A stretch of DNA of 54,583 bases from Alphaproteobacteria bacterium UBA2964 (GCA_905182615.1 CAJJCG010000045.1:1-54583); one strand, 5' to 3'. Positions 30,046-38,092 are shown, numbered from the stretch's first letter. The notes: a model not told the origin generated them from the letters alone. A program made the numbers and translations.

Positions 30046-30341
30046 CTAGGTCAGAGCCTTACGATTAACTGGTTTCGGCACGTAACTATCCATGCTCGGT
30101 CCATACCGGGCTTTCCTTCCAATCAGGGTCTTCGGCCGTATTTGGAATGTAGAGCGGCTCTTGCTTAACGATTACCTCTGCGCAGAAGGTGTGCACCTCA
30201 AGCGGAAAGGTTGCGCCAATTGCAAATTGGATTGCTTTCCTGGTCGCTGGAAAAAACTGGGCGGGAACCCGTTTCGGTTATTTGGCATACTAGTGATGCT
30301 GAGCCGCCAAATATCTTGGCAACGAGATTGACCAGCTCCTG
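30046..30341 (-). pseudogene. Decayed GAF-domain protein remnant
   Basis: No intact gene here, but the minus strand reads as a degraded GAF domain. One frame gives ELVNLVAKIFGGSASLVCQI, followed after a one-base slip in a T6 run by ATRKAIQFAIGATFPLEVHT, then FCAEVIVKQEPLYIPNTAED and PDWKESPVWTEHG before a TAG at 30086-30088. A different frame then continues with MDSYVPKPVNRKALT and a stop at 30046-30048. That tail resembles the end of a response-regulator receiver domain (Y-x-x-KP), or possibly the rest of the GAF. A hybrid sensor kinase that lost its middle by deletion is one explanation. No start or control signals remain. Confidence 0.5.
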
Positions 30342-30629
30342 CTATTTCAACAGACGGTTAACGATTTTATGACGTTCCCGAAGAAAAGTCCGCGAATGAC
30401 CTAAGCTCATAATATTTTTTTATCGACCTTAACCCGATGTGAAAACTTTTCAATATTAATGCCTTATCACATATTAGTTACTATTGTGAAGTATGGTTAA
30501 AAATGAGTTAAGTTACGTCTTATAGAATTTTATAAAGTTATGATTCTATTAAACAAAATTATAAATTGTATACCTTGATTATAATTTAGACTGGCAGTTA
30601 TGGTACTATAATACCGGGGAGCGGAATTT
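30342..30629. other. AT-rich intergenic DNA with amidase promoter
   Basis: The stretch from about 30400 to 30615 is strikingly AT-rich compared with the rest of the window and contains no open frame of note. Its right edge carries TATAAT at 30607-30612, followed by GGGGAGCGG and the amidase ATG at 30630. A matching -35 is poor (TTAGAC 15 bases away or TTGATT further up). The composition fits decayed or horizontally acquired DNA beside the GAF remnant. Confidence 0.45.
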
Positions 30630-31991
30630 ATGACTTATGACCCTTCATCAACAAAATTACTGACCTTCCACGACAAAGTCCCTGCGTTTCTCGACGGCGG
30701 CGACACACCACGGGCCTATCTTGAGCGGTGTCTCGAAACAATCGAAGCCCGCGAGCCCGACGTGAAGGCCTTTGTCACAATGTCGATCGACCGTGCGCGC
30801 CAGACCGCCGACGAAGCGTCAGAGCGCTATCGTAAAGGCACGCCTCTATCGCCGCTCGATGGCATGCCAATTGCTATCAAAGATGTGTTTGAAACCGCAG
30901 ATATGCCGATGCAACTCGGTAGTCCGTTGTTCAAAGGCTATGAAACCGGTTGGGATGCGGCGTCGGTCTATTTTCTACGCCGTGGCGGTGCGGTGGTCAT
31001 TGGTAAAACTGTCACTACCGAATTTGCCTTTGGGGAACCCGGTCCGGCACGCAACCCGTGGGACACAAACCGAACACCCGGCGGCTCATCAAGCGGCTCT
31101 GGTGCTGCAGTTGGAGCATCCATGGTCCCGGCAGCGACGGGAACACAAGTCCGAGGTTCAGTCCTACGGCCTGCCTGTTTCTGCGGTGCCTGGGCGTTAA
31201 AGGCATCGCATGGTGCCATCAATACGCGTGGAGGCTTCCCCTCTCCACCTAGCGTCGGACATCTTGGGATACTCGCTGGCTCGTTGGCCGATGCTTGGAT
31301 CAGTGGTTATTGGCTCTCCAGAAATGCTGGCGGCGATGCCGGTCATCCCAGCCTTAAAGGCGAAGCAATTTTGCCCAAAGCCAAAAAACCAGCTCGCGTG
31401 GCGCGAATCGAAAGCGCCGGCTGGCTGGAAACGCCGGAAGAAACGCGCGCCATTTTCGATAAAATGACCCGCAAACTAGAAGGGCGTGGCGTTGAAGTCG
31501 TGGGACGTCAGGATGACCCGGAGCTCGAGGCGTATGAGCAAGATTTGATCAAGCTGCGCGAGATCATGGAAATCACATTGGCCTATGAAGGTCGCTGGCC
31601 ACTCATGATGTATGCAGACCAAAATCCGGAAAAACTTGGCGACAGGGTTCTCAACAGGGCCCTTTCCTCCGCCGATGTTACGCCAGAACAATACGAAGAA
31701 TCCTTGATCTGGAGCGCAGAAGCCAAGATCCGACACGAAGCGCTCTCAAAAAAGTATGATGCGCTGATCACGTTGAACGCCACAGGTCCCGCTCCGGAAG
31801 GAATGCCGGTTGGCAATGCGGTGTATGGCGAATACTCCTCACAACTCGGTGTACCCGCGCTCAACGCCCCTCTTCTGGCTCAGGACGGAATGCCATTGGG
31901 TATTCAGCTTATCGGTTATTATCGCCGCGATTACGACCTCATTGCGATCGCTCACTGGCTCATACATGCGGTATTGCGTGACGAAGATTAA
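30630..31991 (+). CDS. Amidase-signature family hydrolase
   Basis: 453-residue amidase of the Ser-cisSer-Lys class; substrate unknown. Lys84 (PIAIKDVF), the cis-Ser in GGSSSGSG (151-158) and nucleophile Ser177 in TQVRGSVLRPACFCG are present. The nucleophile loop deviates from the usual TDTGGSIR consensus (Asp to Gln, Gly to Arg) while keeping the serine, which may mark a separate subfamily. It is not GatA: it is slightly short and no gatB or gatC is adjacent. It is preceded by AT-rich DNA and stands alone. Confidence 0.88.
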   Translation: MTYDPSSTKLLTFHDKVPAFLDGGDTPRAYLERCLETIEAREPDVKAFVTMSIDRARQTADEASERYRKGTPLSPLDGMPIAIKDVFETADMPMQLGSPLFKGYETGWDAASVYFLRRGGAVVIGKTVTTEFAFGEPGPARNPWDTNRTPGGSSSGSGAAVGASMVPAATGTQVRGSVLRPACFCGAWALKASHGAINTRGGFPSPPSVGHLGILAGSLADAWISGYWLSRNAGGDAGHPSLKGEAILPKAKKPARVARIESAGWLETPEETRAIFDKMTRKLEGRGVEVVGRQDDPELEAYEQDLIKLREIMEITLAYEGRWPLMMYADQNPEKLGDRVLNRALSSADVTPEQYEESLIWSAEAKIRHEALSKKYDALITLNATGPAPEGMPVGNAVYGEYSSQLGVPALNAPLLAQDGMPLGIQLIGYYRRDYDLIAIAHWLIHAVLRDED

Positions 31992-32011
31992 CTCACACCT
32001 AAGTCGCTCTA

Positions 32012-32039
32012 GATCATGAAGCCGCTTTGCGCCATGATC
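32012..32039. repeat. 7-bp inverted repeat behind the amidase gene
   Basis: GATCATG (32012-32018) and CATGATC (32033-32039) are separated by 14 bases, 20 bases past the amidase stop codon. There is no T-run, so terminator activity is doubtful; it may be a protein-binding site. Confidence 0.4.
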
Positions 32040-32085
32040 ATGAAATATTGCGACCATAATTATTTTTAGCAGACACTTAGAGACC

Positions 32086-32136
32086 CCGGAGACGACAGAT
32101 GACCGGAGACGACAGATGACCGGAGACGACAGATGA
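32086..32136 (+). repeat. Three tandem 17-bp RBS/start-codon units before DUF3126
   Basis: CCGGAGACGACAGATGA occurs three times in perfect succession (32086-32102, 32103-32119, 32120-32136). Each unit carries a GGAG ribosome-binding site and an ATG eight bases later. The first two ATGs (32099 and 32116) open six-residue frames, MTGDDR, each ending in a TGA that overlaps the next ATG. The third ATG (32133) starts the DUF3126 gene. Confidence 0.9.
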
Positions 32137-32357
32137 CCCGAAACGATGTGGCCCGAGTTCAATCCTATCTCCGTAAAACCTTTGGAAATAATGGGATTGA
32201 AATTGATATACCGGAAAAACCCGGACAACCCGTTGAAGTACGTGTTGGGCCTGAATTTATTGGCGTCCTGCACCGGGACGAAGATGAAGGCGAAGTGTCC
32301 TATTCCTTGATGATGTCGATTCTCGAAGAAGATTTACCGCCAGATACGTCGCGGTAA
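32133..32357 (+). CDS. DUF3126 family protein
   Basis: 74-residue small acidic cytosolic protein of a family confined largely to alphaproteobacteria; function unknown. The pattern of an N-terminal helix (NDVARVQSYLRKTF), a beta-rich middle and VGPEFIGVLHRDEDEGE then YSLMMSILEEDL matches DUF3126 as I know it. Its ATG is the third in a row of identical RBS/ATG units, so translation may be reached by re-initiation from two six-codon upstream frames. Confidence 0.85.
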   Translation: MTRNDVARVQSYLRKTFGNNGIEIDIPEKPGQPVEVRVGPEFIGVLHRDEDEGEVSYSLMMSILEEDLPPDTSR

Positions 32358-32373
32358 CCAATTCATTTCTAAA

Positions 32374-32867
32374 TTAGAAACGGGTGCCGGGGAGAGAATT
32401 CAACTCCTTCGCCGTGACTTTTCCATCACGATCAATATCAGCATTCCGGAATTGTGAATTCAAACGATTCATGGAGCGTTGGTAACGTCGAGCCGAGCCA
32501 CCCCCAGGTCCGAAACGCCGCCTTTGGCTAGAGAGATATTCTTTTCGCGTTACGACACCATCACCATCGCGATCATATCCTGCCGTAGAGAGTGAGAAAG
32601 TTGGTTCAACTGTCTGCGGCGCTTCCTGACGAAGAGCACTCTGATTCGTCGGCAAGCCCAGTTTAGCAAGCGGATTACGGCGCAATTTTCGCAACGCATC
32701 CTGTGCTGGATTGCGAAATTTCGGCTGCAGAATTGTCTTATCCCGATTATAGTATTTTTGCAGATCGCGCTCCCAGGGCTGCGCTGGCTGCTGGGCAAGC
32801 GCCTGTGTGGGCCAACCAACCATGCCGCGATTAACAAGCCTACAGGAGATGACTTAAGCACCATCAT
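32374..32867 (-). pseudogene. Secreted EF-hand calcium-binding protein, frameshifted in its signal peptide
   Basis: The mature part (32374-32823) has two EF-hands: DRDGDGVVTRKEY and DIDRDGKVTAKEL, both with good calcium ligands. Upstream, in a different frame from 32867, lies MMVLKSSPVGLLIAAW, the start of a signal peptide with AGG upstream, while the cleavage region TQALAQQ is in the frame of the body. One extra base in the GGCCCA stretch, or a third GGTT unit next to the existing two (about 32817-32826), would join them. As written, the body can only start at an internal ATG (32823) with no export signal. Recent mutation, slippage or assembly error. Confidence 0.6.
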
Positions 32868-32876
32868 AAAGCTTAC

Positions 32877-34244
32877 CTAATATGCATAATCTTTGAAGAT
32901 GGAATCAACGTTACCATCCCAGACCCCATGAAATTTCTCAAGTTTTTCTTCAGCAGCGGTGCGTCCACTATCGACGATTTCATAAAGCGTCCCGAGAAAA
33001 CCAGTCTCATCGGTGCCAACAGCATCTAAACGATTGCGCCGCCTCAGCCCCGCGCTTGAAATTTCTAGGGTTGCACGAGCAACTTCCTGCAATGTTCCAT
33101 TCCTAAATGGCGTCTTTAACGCTTGCTTGGGAACTTCAAGCCTCAGATATTCATGCTCCGCCGGCGTCCAGTCCTTCACCAAATCCCAGGCTGCATCGAG
33201 CGCGGATTGATCATAGAGCAATCCCGTCCACAAAGCTGGCAGCGCACATAACCGCCGCCAAGGACCACCGTCTGCGCCTCGCATTTCGATAAACTTTTTG
33301 AGCCGAACTTCGGGGAATACAGTGGTCAGATGGTCTCCCCAATCACCAGTCGTCGGAATCTCGCCCGGTAAGGCGGGCAAATTGCCATCGAGGAAATCTC
33401 TAAACGATTGCCCCGAAGCATCAAGATAGGCGCCATCGCGATAGACGAAATACATCGGTACATCGAGCATGTAATCGACATAGCGTTCGAAACCCATCCC
33501 GTCTTCAAAGACGAATGGCAGAATGCCACAGCGGTCAGGATCAGTGTCTTCCCAGATATGACTTCGGTAAGACAGATAGCCACTCGGCTGGCCCTCCAAA
33601 AACGGAGAATCCGCAAATAACGCCGTCGCGATTGGTTGAAGTGCTAGAGAAACCCGGAACTTCTTAATCATATCGGCTTCAGATTGGAAATCCAGATTGA
33701 CCTGCACGGTCGATGTCCGAAGCATCATGTCGAGGCCGAGCGATCCCATCTTCGGCATATAGTTCCGCATAATTTCATAGCGGCCCTTCGGCATCCACGG
33801 AATATCCTCACGTTTCCATTTTGGGTTGAAGCCAACACCGATGAGGCCAATGCCAAGTTCGCCCGCCACTTCTTTGACCTGGCTCAAGTGCGAATGAACT
33901 TCGTTGCAGGTTTGATGAATATTCTCGAGCGGCGCTCCGGCAAGTTCTACCTGCCCACCAGGTTCAAGGGTTATCGAACAACCATTCGCGTGTTGTAGAG
34001 CGATAGGATTGTCATTCTCTAACACGGGCTCCCAACCAAAGCGCCGCAACCCTTCGAGCAAAGAGCGGATACCCCAGTCACCTTCATACGGTGCTGTTAA
34101 AAAACTATCGTTCTGGAAAACAAACTTCTCGTGTTCGGTCCCGATACGCCAGTCGGCAGGTGGTTTACACCCTGCCTCGATATACTCGACGAGCTCTCGC
34201 TTACTGGAGATCGGTGTCCCAGGAGATGTGGGTGGTGCTGCCAT
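32877..34244 (-). CDS. gshA: Glutamate-cysteine ligase (plant/alphaproteobacterial type)
   Basis: First step of glutathione synthesis, joining glutamate to cysteine with ATP. 455 residues of the GshA type shared by alphaproteobacteria and plants. Supporting segments are WRIGTEHEKFVF (about 32-43), SITLEPGGQVELAGAP, GLIGVGFNPKW and MLRTSTVQVNLDFQSEADM. No gshB is nearby. rsmE lies 25 bases upstream on the same strand, a pairing common in alphaproteobacteria. Confidence 0.95.
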   Translation of the reverse strand: MAAPPTSPGTPISSKRELVEYIEAGCKPPADWRIGTEHEKFVFQNDSFLTAPYEGDWGIRSLLEGLRRFGWEPVLENDNPIALQHANGCSITLEPGGQVELAGAPLENIHQTCNEVHSHLSQVKEVAGELGIGLIGVGFNPKWKREDIPWMPKGRYEIMRNYMPKMGSLGLDMMLRTSTVQVNLDFQSEADMIKKFRVSLALQPIATALFADSPFLEGQPSGYLSYRSHIWEDTDPDRCGILPFVFEDGMGFERYVDYMLDVPMYFVYRDGAYLDASGQSFRDFLDGNLPALPGEIPTTGDWGDHLTTVFPEVRLKKFIEMRGADGGPWRRLCALPALWTGLLYDQSALDAAWDLVKDWTPAEHEYLRLEVPKQALKTPFRNGTLQEVARATLEISSAGLRRRNRLDAVGTDETGFLGTLYEIVDSGRTAAEEKLEKFHGVWDGNVDSIFKDYAY

Positions 34245-34269
34245 GCTAATCCCTACTCAACTACTACGC

Positions 34270-35013
34270 TTACTCGCCTGGCCAATCGCCCAACACAGAC
34301 TGCCAGCAAGAAAGCACTGCGATTGCAGCCGTATCGGCCCGTAAAATACGCGGTCCTAAATCGATTGCTGTAAAATTGGTCCTTTCTTTCAGGAGGTCAA
34401 GCTCAGATCGTGAAAAACCACCTTCTGGCCCAATAAGGATAGCCGTCGGCTTCGATTGGCCAGATGCTTTCTGTTTGGCCAAGAATTCATTGATCGCTAT
34501 GCCGCTGCCTGTTTCATCACAATAGAGTAACTGCCGATCCAAAGGCCAATCCGCAAGGACGGCCGTGAGTTTTATGGACTCGTCAACTTCCGGCACCGAA
34601 AGTCGACCACACTGCTCTGCGGCTTCTATTGCATTTGAGCGCAGGCGTTGCGTATTTACCCGAGTAACGTCGGTAAACTCGGTAAAGACGGGTATGAGGG
34701 CAGAAACCCCAAGTTCAGTGGCTTTCGCCGCGACGAAATCTATCCGGGCTCTCTTGATTGGCGCAAATATTAACCACAAATCAGGCTCAGACTTTTGAAT
34801 GGTTACCTGTTCTTCAAGCGTCACCGAGCAGCGCCGTCGCGTGATCCGGTCTATCACGCAACGCCATTCACCATCGCACCCATTGAACAGATAAACCAGG
34901 TCGCCGAGACCCATTCTCAGGACATTCATCACATAGTGGGCCTGAGCTTCCGATAGGGAAACCGATTGTCCAGAAGAGAAAGGGTGATCAACAAAGAGCC
35001 GGGTTACACGCAT
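34270..35013 (-). CDS. rsmE: 16S rRNA m3U1498 methyltransferase
   Basis: SPOUT-class enzyme that methylates U1498 of 16S rRNA using SAM. 247 residues: an N-terminal PUA-like domain (about 1-70) and a C-terminal knot whose conserved loops are seen as KATELGVSALIPVFTE, ILIGPEGGFSRSELDLL and LGPRILRADTAAI. I start at the ATG at 35011-35013, giving the usual MRVTRLFV; a TTG three codons upstream is possible. Confidence 0.94.
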   Translation of the reverse strand: MRVTRLFVDHPFSSGQSVSLSEAQAHYVMNVLRMGLGDLVYLFNGCDGEWRCVIDRITRRRCSVTLEEQVTIQKSEPDLWLIFAPIKRARIDFVAAKATELGVSALIPVFTEFTDVTRVNTQRLRSNAIEAAEQCGRLSVPEVDESIKLTAVLADWPLDRQLLYCDETGSGIAINEFLAKQKASGQSKPTAILIGPEGGFSRSELDLLKERTNFTAIDLGPRILRADTAAIAVLSCWQSVLGDWPGE

Positions 35014-35099
35014 GAGGACCAAAAAATCTGCAAAAGATGAGTTTATAGTGATCGCCCAAATACTTGAGCCAATTTCACAACAGCGTTAGAGCTTACGCT

Positions 35100-36050
35100 A
35101 TGGCAAAGCAAACCCGAAATGAAATTGACACATCGGCGAGCGACATCCCGGTCGATAGCTGGGTTGACCGATTTATGCCGCGGGTCTGGCACCCTTACAT
35201 ACGATTGGCCCGGTTCGACCGACCCATCGGCACCTGGCTCCTGCTCTTCCCGTGCTGGTGGTCAATCGCCATAGCCTGGCCAAATTGGCAGGCTGGTCCC
35301 GACGTTTTTTATCTATTCGCAGCCTTTGGAATTGGTGCCCTCGTCATGCGAGGGGCTGGCTGCACCTATAACGATATTGTCGATCGCGATTTCGATGCTC
35401 AGGTGGCTCGGACAAAAAATCGGCCTCTGCCCAGCGGTCAGCTCACCGTCAGACAAGCCGTCATTTTTCTACTAGCGCTACTTCTGACCGGTCTGATGAT
35501 TCTCCTCACACTTAAAACCTATGCCATCGCCGTCGGCACCGCCTCTCTGGTTCTAGTGTTCACCTACCCGCTGATGAAACGGGTGACGTTCTGGCCACAG
35601 TTTTTTCTTGGCCTGACATTTAACTGGGGTGCTCTGCTCGGATGGGCCGCTGTACGAGGTGATTTAGCAACACCGGCAATCATTCTCTATGCCGGGGGCG
35701 TCTTCTGGACGTTGGGCTATGATACGATCTATGCCCACCAGGATCGCCAGGACGACCCCAAAGCCGGGGTCAAATCGACCGCCCGGCGGTTGGGTCTTGG
35801 CAGCAAGCCTTGGCTCTACGCATTCTATGTCGTTGCCATAGCCCTATTCGCTTACGCTGGCATCCTCGGCAACATTGCGTGGCCCTATTTTGCCGGGCTC
35901 GGGCTCGGCGCAGCACAGCTCATTTGGCAGGTCCGCGATGTCGATATCAACGACCCCAAAGACTGCCTCGCAAAATTCAAATCGAACCGGCTGTTCTCCT
36001 GGCTGTTTCTCGGCGGCATTCTCGCCGCACAGATTACAACCCTAAGCTAG
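35100..36050 (+). CDS. ubiA: 4-Hydroxybenzoate polyprenyltransferase
   Basis: Membrane prenyltransferase that attaches the polyprenyl tail to 4-hydroxybenzoate in ubiquinone synthesis. 316 residues from the ATG at 35100, with about nine helices. The first prenyl-diphosphate Asp motif is in NDIVDRDFDAQVARTKNRPL, and the second in YDTIYAHQDRQDDPKAG. A TTG 12 codons upstream gives a longer form with no better ribosome-binding site. Its product supplies the quinone for the respiratory chain; it is read divergently from rsmE. Confidence 0.95.
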   Translation: MAKQTRNEIDTSASDIPVDSWVDRFMPRVWHPYIRLARFDRPIGTWLLLFPCWWSIAIAWPNWQAGPDVFYLFAAFGIGALVMRGAGCTYNDIVDRDFDAQVARTKNRPLPSGQLTVRQAVIFLLALLLTGLMILLTLKTYAIAVGTASLVLVFTYPLMKRVTFWPQFFLGLTFNWGALLGWAAVRGDLATPAIILYAGGVFWTLGYDTIYAHQDRQDDPKAGVKSTARRLGLGSKPWLYAFYVVAIALFAYAGILGNIAWPYFAGLGLGAAQLIWQVRDVDINDPKDCLAKFKSNRLFSWLFLGGILAAQITTLS

Positions 36051-37154
36051 CCTTCAAGCCGCGACGGAAACGCGTCAATTCCCAGCTCCCGCCGGAAATC
36101 AGCCGTTAGCTCCAGCCGGACGTCATCAATTGGAATTCCAATTGGGTCTGCAATCCGATCAATCGCATTAAACGTCGCGGCGATACCGCAAGTATCGACC
36201 AGCCCATCCGCACCAAGCGTTCGCGTAACTTCTGCGCGAGCGTCTTTCAACCGTTCCGCATCATCGCCAGCAACCGCTTCCGCAAAATTGACCAGCATGG
36301 TCCCGTTTGGGATACCGCCATCGCCATCTGCCTCACCCATCACACTACTCAGATCGATCTCGTCACCAGTTTGTTCGCTGATCGCACGGAGCAGAGCCGT
36401 ATGGCTGGTGGTTCAATAGGCGCACTGATTGATGGCCGATATTCGACCCGCGATTAGTTCGATCTGCGCTCGGGTAATCGCCCGAAAACGCGTCGCAAAA
36501 TCTCTCATCTGCTCAGCAGACAAATACTGATTGGACACCAGGTCGAAAAATCCGTGCGCTTCCGCTGGCACGAGACTCAGCGACCTTCGAATATTCGACA
36601 CACCAGGACCAAAGGTTTCGCGATCAACTTCACTGGCGTCGTCCGGCGCAATCCACAGCACCCAGGCGTCTCCCTGATGCGCTTCGGGTGGACGAACTTT
36701 CTTGAGGTCCCCATCAATCGCTGCAGGAATTTCGCGAGGAGACATCCCGACAGCATGCGCAAACGTATCGAGCGAGATTGTGGTACAGGCGATGCCAACG
36801 GTTTCGACATATTCCTCTTCGCTCAACCCATTATCAATCAATTCACGGGCCCAACTTCGTTTAAGCCGTGCGGAGTCAGTGGCCAGACGATGGATTAGCT
36901 CGATCTGCGCCGCTGGCAAATCGGTAACCGTCTCATGCGATCCCGTAACGCCATATGGCATCAGAGATGCTTTCCGCTCGGCACAAAACCCGCACTGTAT
37001 GGCATTCCGCACTTCCCGAGCGATCGCAACCCGCTTCACGCCGGTCAGCCAGGTACCTGGGGGGTACGGCAATACGCTGCCAGGCCCTCTGATGCGCATC
37101 GAGCAAATCCTGACGGATCGGTACCGGCGCATCATCATAAGAAACAATAGTCAT
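36047..37154 (-). CDS. Two-domain CMD/AhpD-like protein; candidate selenoprotein or disrupted gene
   Basis: Reading from the ATG at 37154 (MTIVSYDDAPVP) the frame breaks at a C6 run (plus-strand G6, 37059-37064). Removing one C gives RIAVPPGTWLTG and a continuous product of about 368 residues. The first half carries VAIAREVRNAIQCGFCAERK; the second half carries the AhpD/carboxymuconolactone-decarboxylase active site as QCAY-TGA-TTSHTALLRA, where relatives have C-x-x-C-x-x-x-H. The in-frame TGA (36413-36415, codon about 247) stands exactly at the second cysteine. About 120 clean codons follow it. Either it encodes selenocysteine (C-x-x-U) or the gene is broken. The 3' end overlaps ubiA by four bases. 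A thiol peroxidase-type role is inferred from the fold. Confidence 0.65.
36413..36415 (-). other. In-frame TGA at the AhpD-type catalytic cysteine position
   Basis: Codon TGA between TGC-GCC-TAT and ACC-ACC-AGC-CAT. It replaces the second Cys of the C-x-x-C...H motif. The following 35 bases allow small hairpins (for example ACGG with CCGT 13-27 bases after the TGA, or GCT/AGC around UGC/GCG), but none is a convincing bacterial SECIS by eye. Selenocysteine decoding is therefore a hypothesis. Confidence 0.5.
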
Positions 37155-37281
37155 CGATTCTTCTATTACAATTGTTAGGGATGACAGACAACCAGACGCG
37201 CGATGTCAATCAGGGAGTTCGAATTAACCCGGCATCGTCACCAACGAGTTTCATGCTAAACAGATGGCAACATGACACAAA

Positions 37282-38088
37282 ATGGATAAGAGAATGGACA
37301 AACCCAATTCCGAGTGCATCGCGATTTCGCAGCAAGATGCCGTCGCAACCATCACCTTAAACCGGCCGGAAAAACTCAACGCCATCGATGATGCCATGCG
37401 CACCGATCTCATGGCCGCGGTCGATTGGGCGGGTCAGGCGGAAGAAGTACGAGCCATCGTGCTAACGGGTAGCGGCAAAGCCTTCTGTGCGGGCGGTGAT
37501 ATCGCCGCCATGCGGGAACGCTTGGAAGCCCCCATCGGAACCGTTGCGATGAATGGCTGGCAACGCCAACGCCGAACCCATCACGCAGTGACCATGCTGC
37601 ATGGTCTCGCCAAGCCAACGATTGCGGCGGTTAATGGTGCTGCCGCTGGGCTTGGCGCCGATCTCGCGCTGTGTTGCGATTTCATCATTGCCTCCGACAA
37701 GGCCATGTTCACGATGAGTTATCTCTTGCGGGGCCTGATCCCGGATGGCGGCGGGATGTATTTTCTGCCACGCCGCGTCGGGCTGGCACGTGCCAAGGAG
37801 CTCATCTTCTCCGGACGCCGGGTCCCTGCCGAGGAAGCGCTGAGCCTTGGCATGATCGAAGCTGTTGCGAGCCACGAAACATTACTTAATGAAGCGGTCG
37901 CTGCCGCTGAACGAATGACCGCCGGCTCCCCCAATGCCTTGGCGCTTGCCAAATCGATCATGGATCAAAGTATGGAACTATCGATCGAAGAGGTGTTTGC
38001 GCTTGGCTGTCAGGCTCAGGCAATATGTTATACCACCGACGAGCATCGCAACGCGGTGACCGCTTTCCTCGACAAAGTAAAAAAATAG
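37282..38088 (+). CDS. Enoyl-CoA hydratase/isomerase family protein
   Basis: 268-residue crotonase-fold enzyme acting on acyl-CoA thioesters. The oxyanion-hole segments are visible: GSGKAFCAGGDIAAM (about 61-75) and NGAAAGLGADLALCCDF (about 118-134). The position of one usual glutamate is held by Asp in LIPDGGGMYFLPRRVG, so the exact reaction (hydration, isomerisation or other) is open. Two ATGs (37282 and 37294) compete; GGATAAGAG sits before the second. The CoA-binding ligase-like gene follows five bases later, so they are likely cotranscribed. Confidence 0.9.
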   Translation: MDKRMDKPNSECIAISQQDAVATITLNRPEKLNAIDDAMRTDLMAAVDWAGQAEEVRAIVLTGSGKAFCAGGDIAAMRERLEAPIGTVAMNGWQRQRRTHHAVTMLHGLAKPTIAAVNGAAAGLGADLALCCDFIIASDKAMFTMSYLLRGLIPDGGGMYFLPRRVGLARAKELIFSGRRVPAEEALSLGMIEAVASHETLLNEAVAAAERMTAGSPNALALAKSIMDQSMELSIEEVFALGCQAQAICYTTDEHRNAVTAFLDKVKK

Positions 38089-38092
38089 CACC

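Noticed and set aside
36047..36343. Separate 98-residue gene downstream of the TGA
   Set aside because: Its frame continues without any stop up to the TGA at 36413 and contains the second half of the AhpD active site, so it is the C-terminal part of one gene rather than an independent one.
36413..36415. TGA as a tryptophan codon (alternative genetic code)
   Set aside because: TGA ends many clearly intact genes here (for example atpE and gene-overlap ATGA stops), and TGG encodes tryptophan throughout; family position is cysteine, not tryptophan.
37172..37360. Small plus-strand frame before the enoyl-CoA hydratase
   Set aside because: It runs out of frame into the hydratase gene and has no family resemblance.
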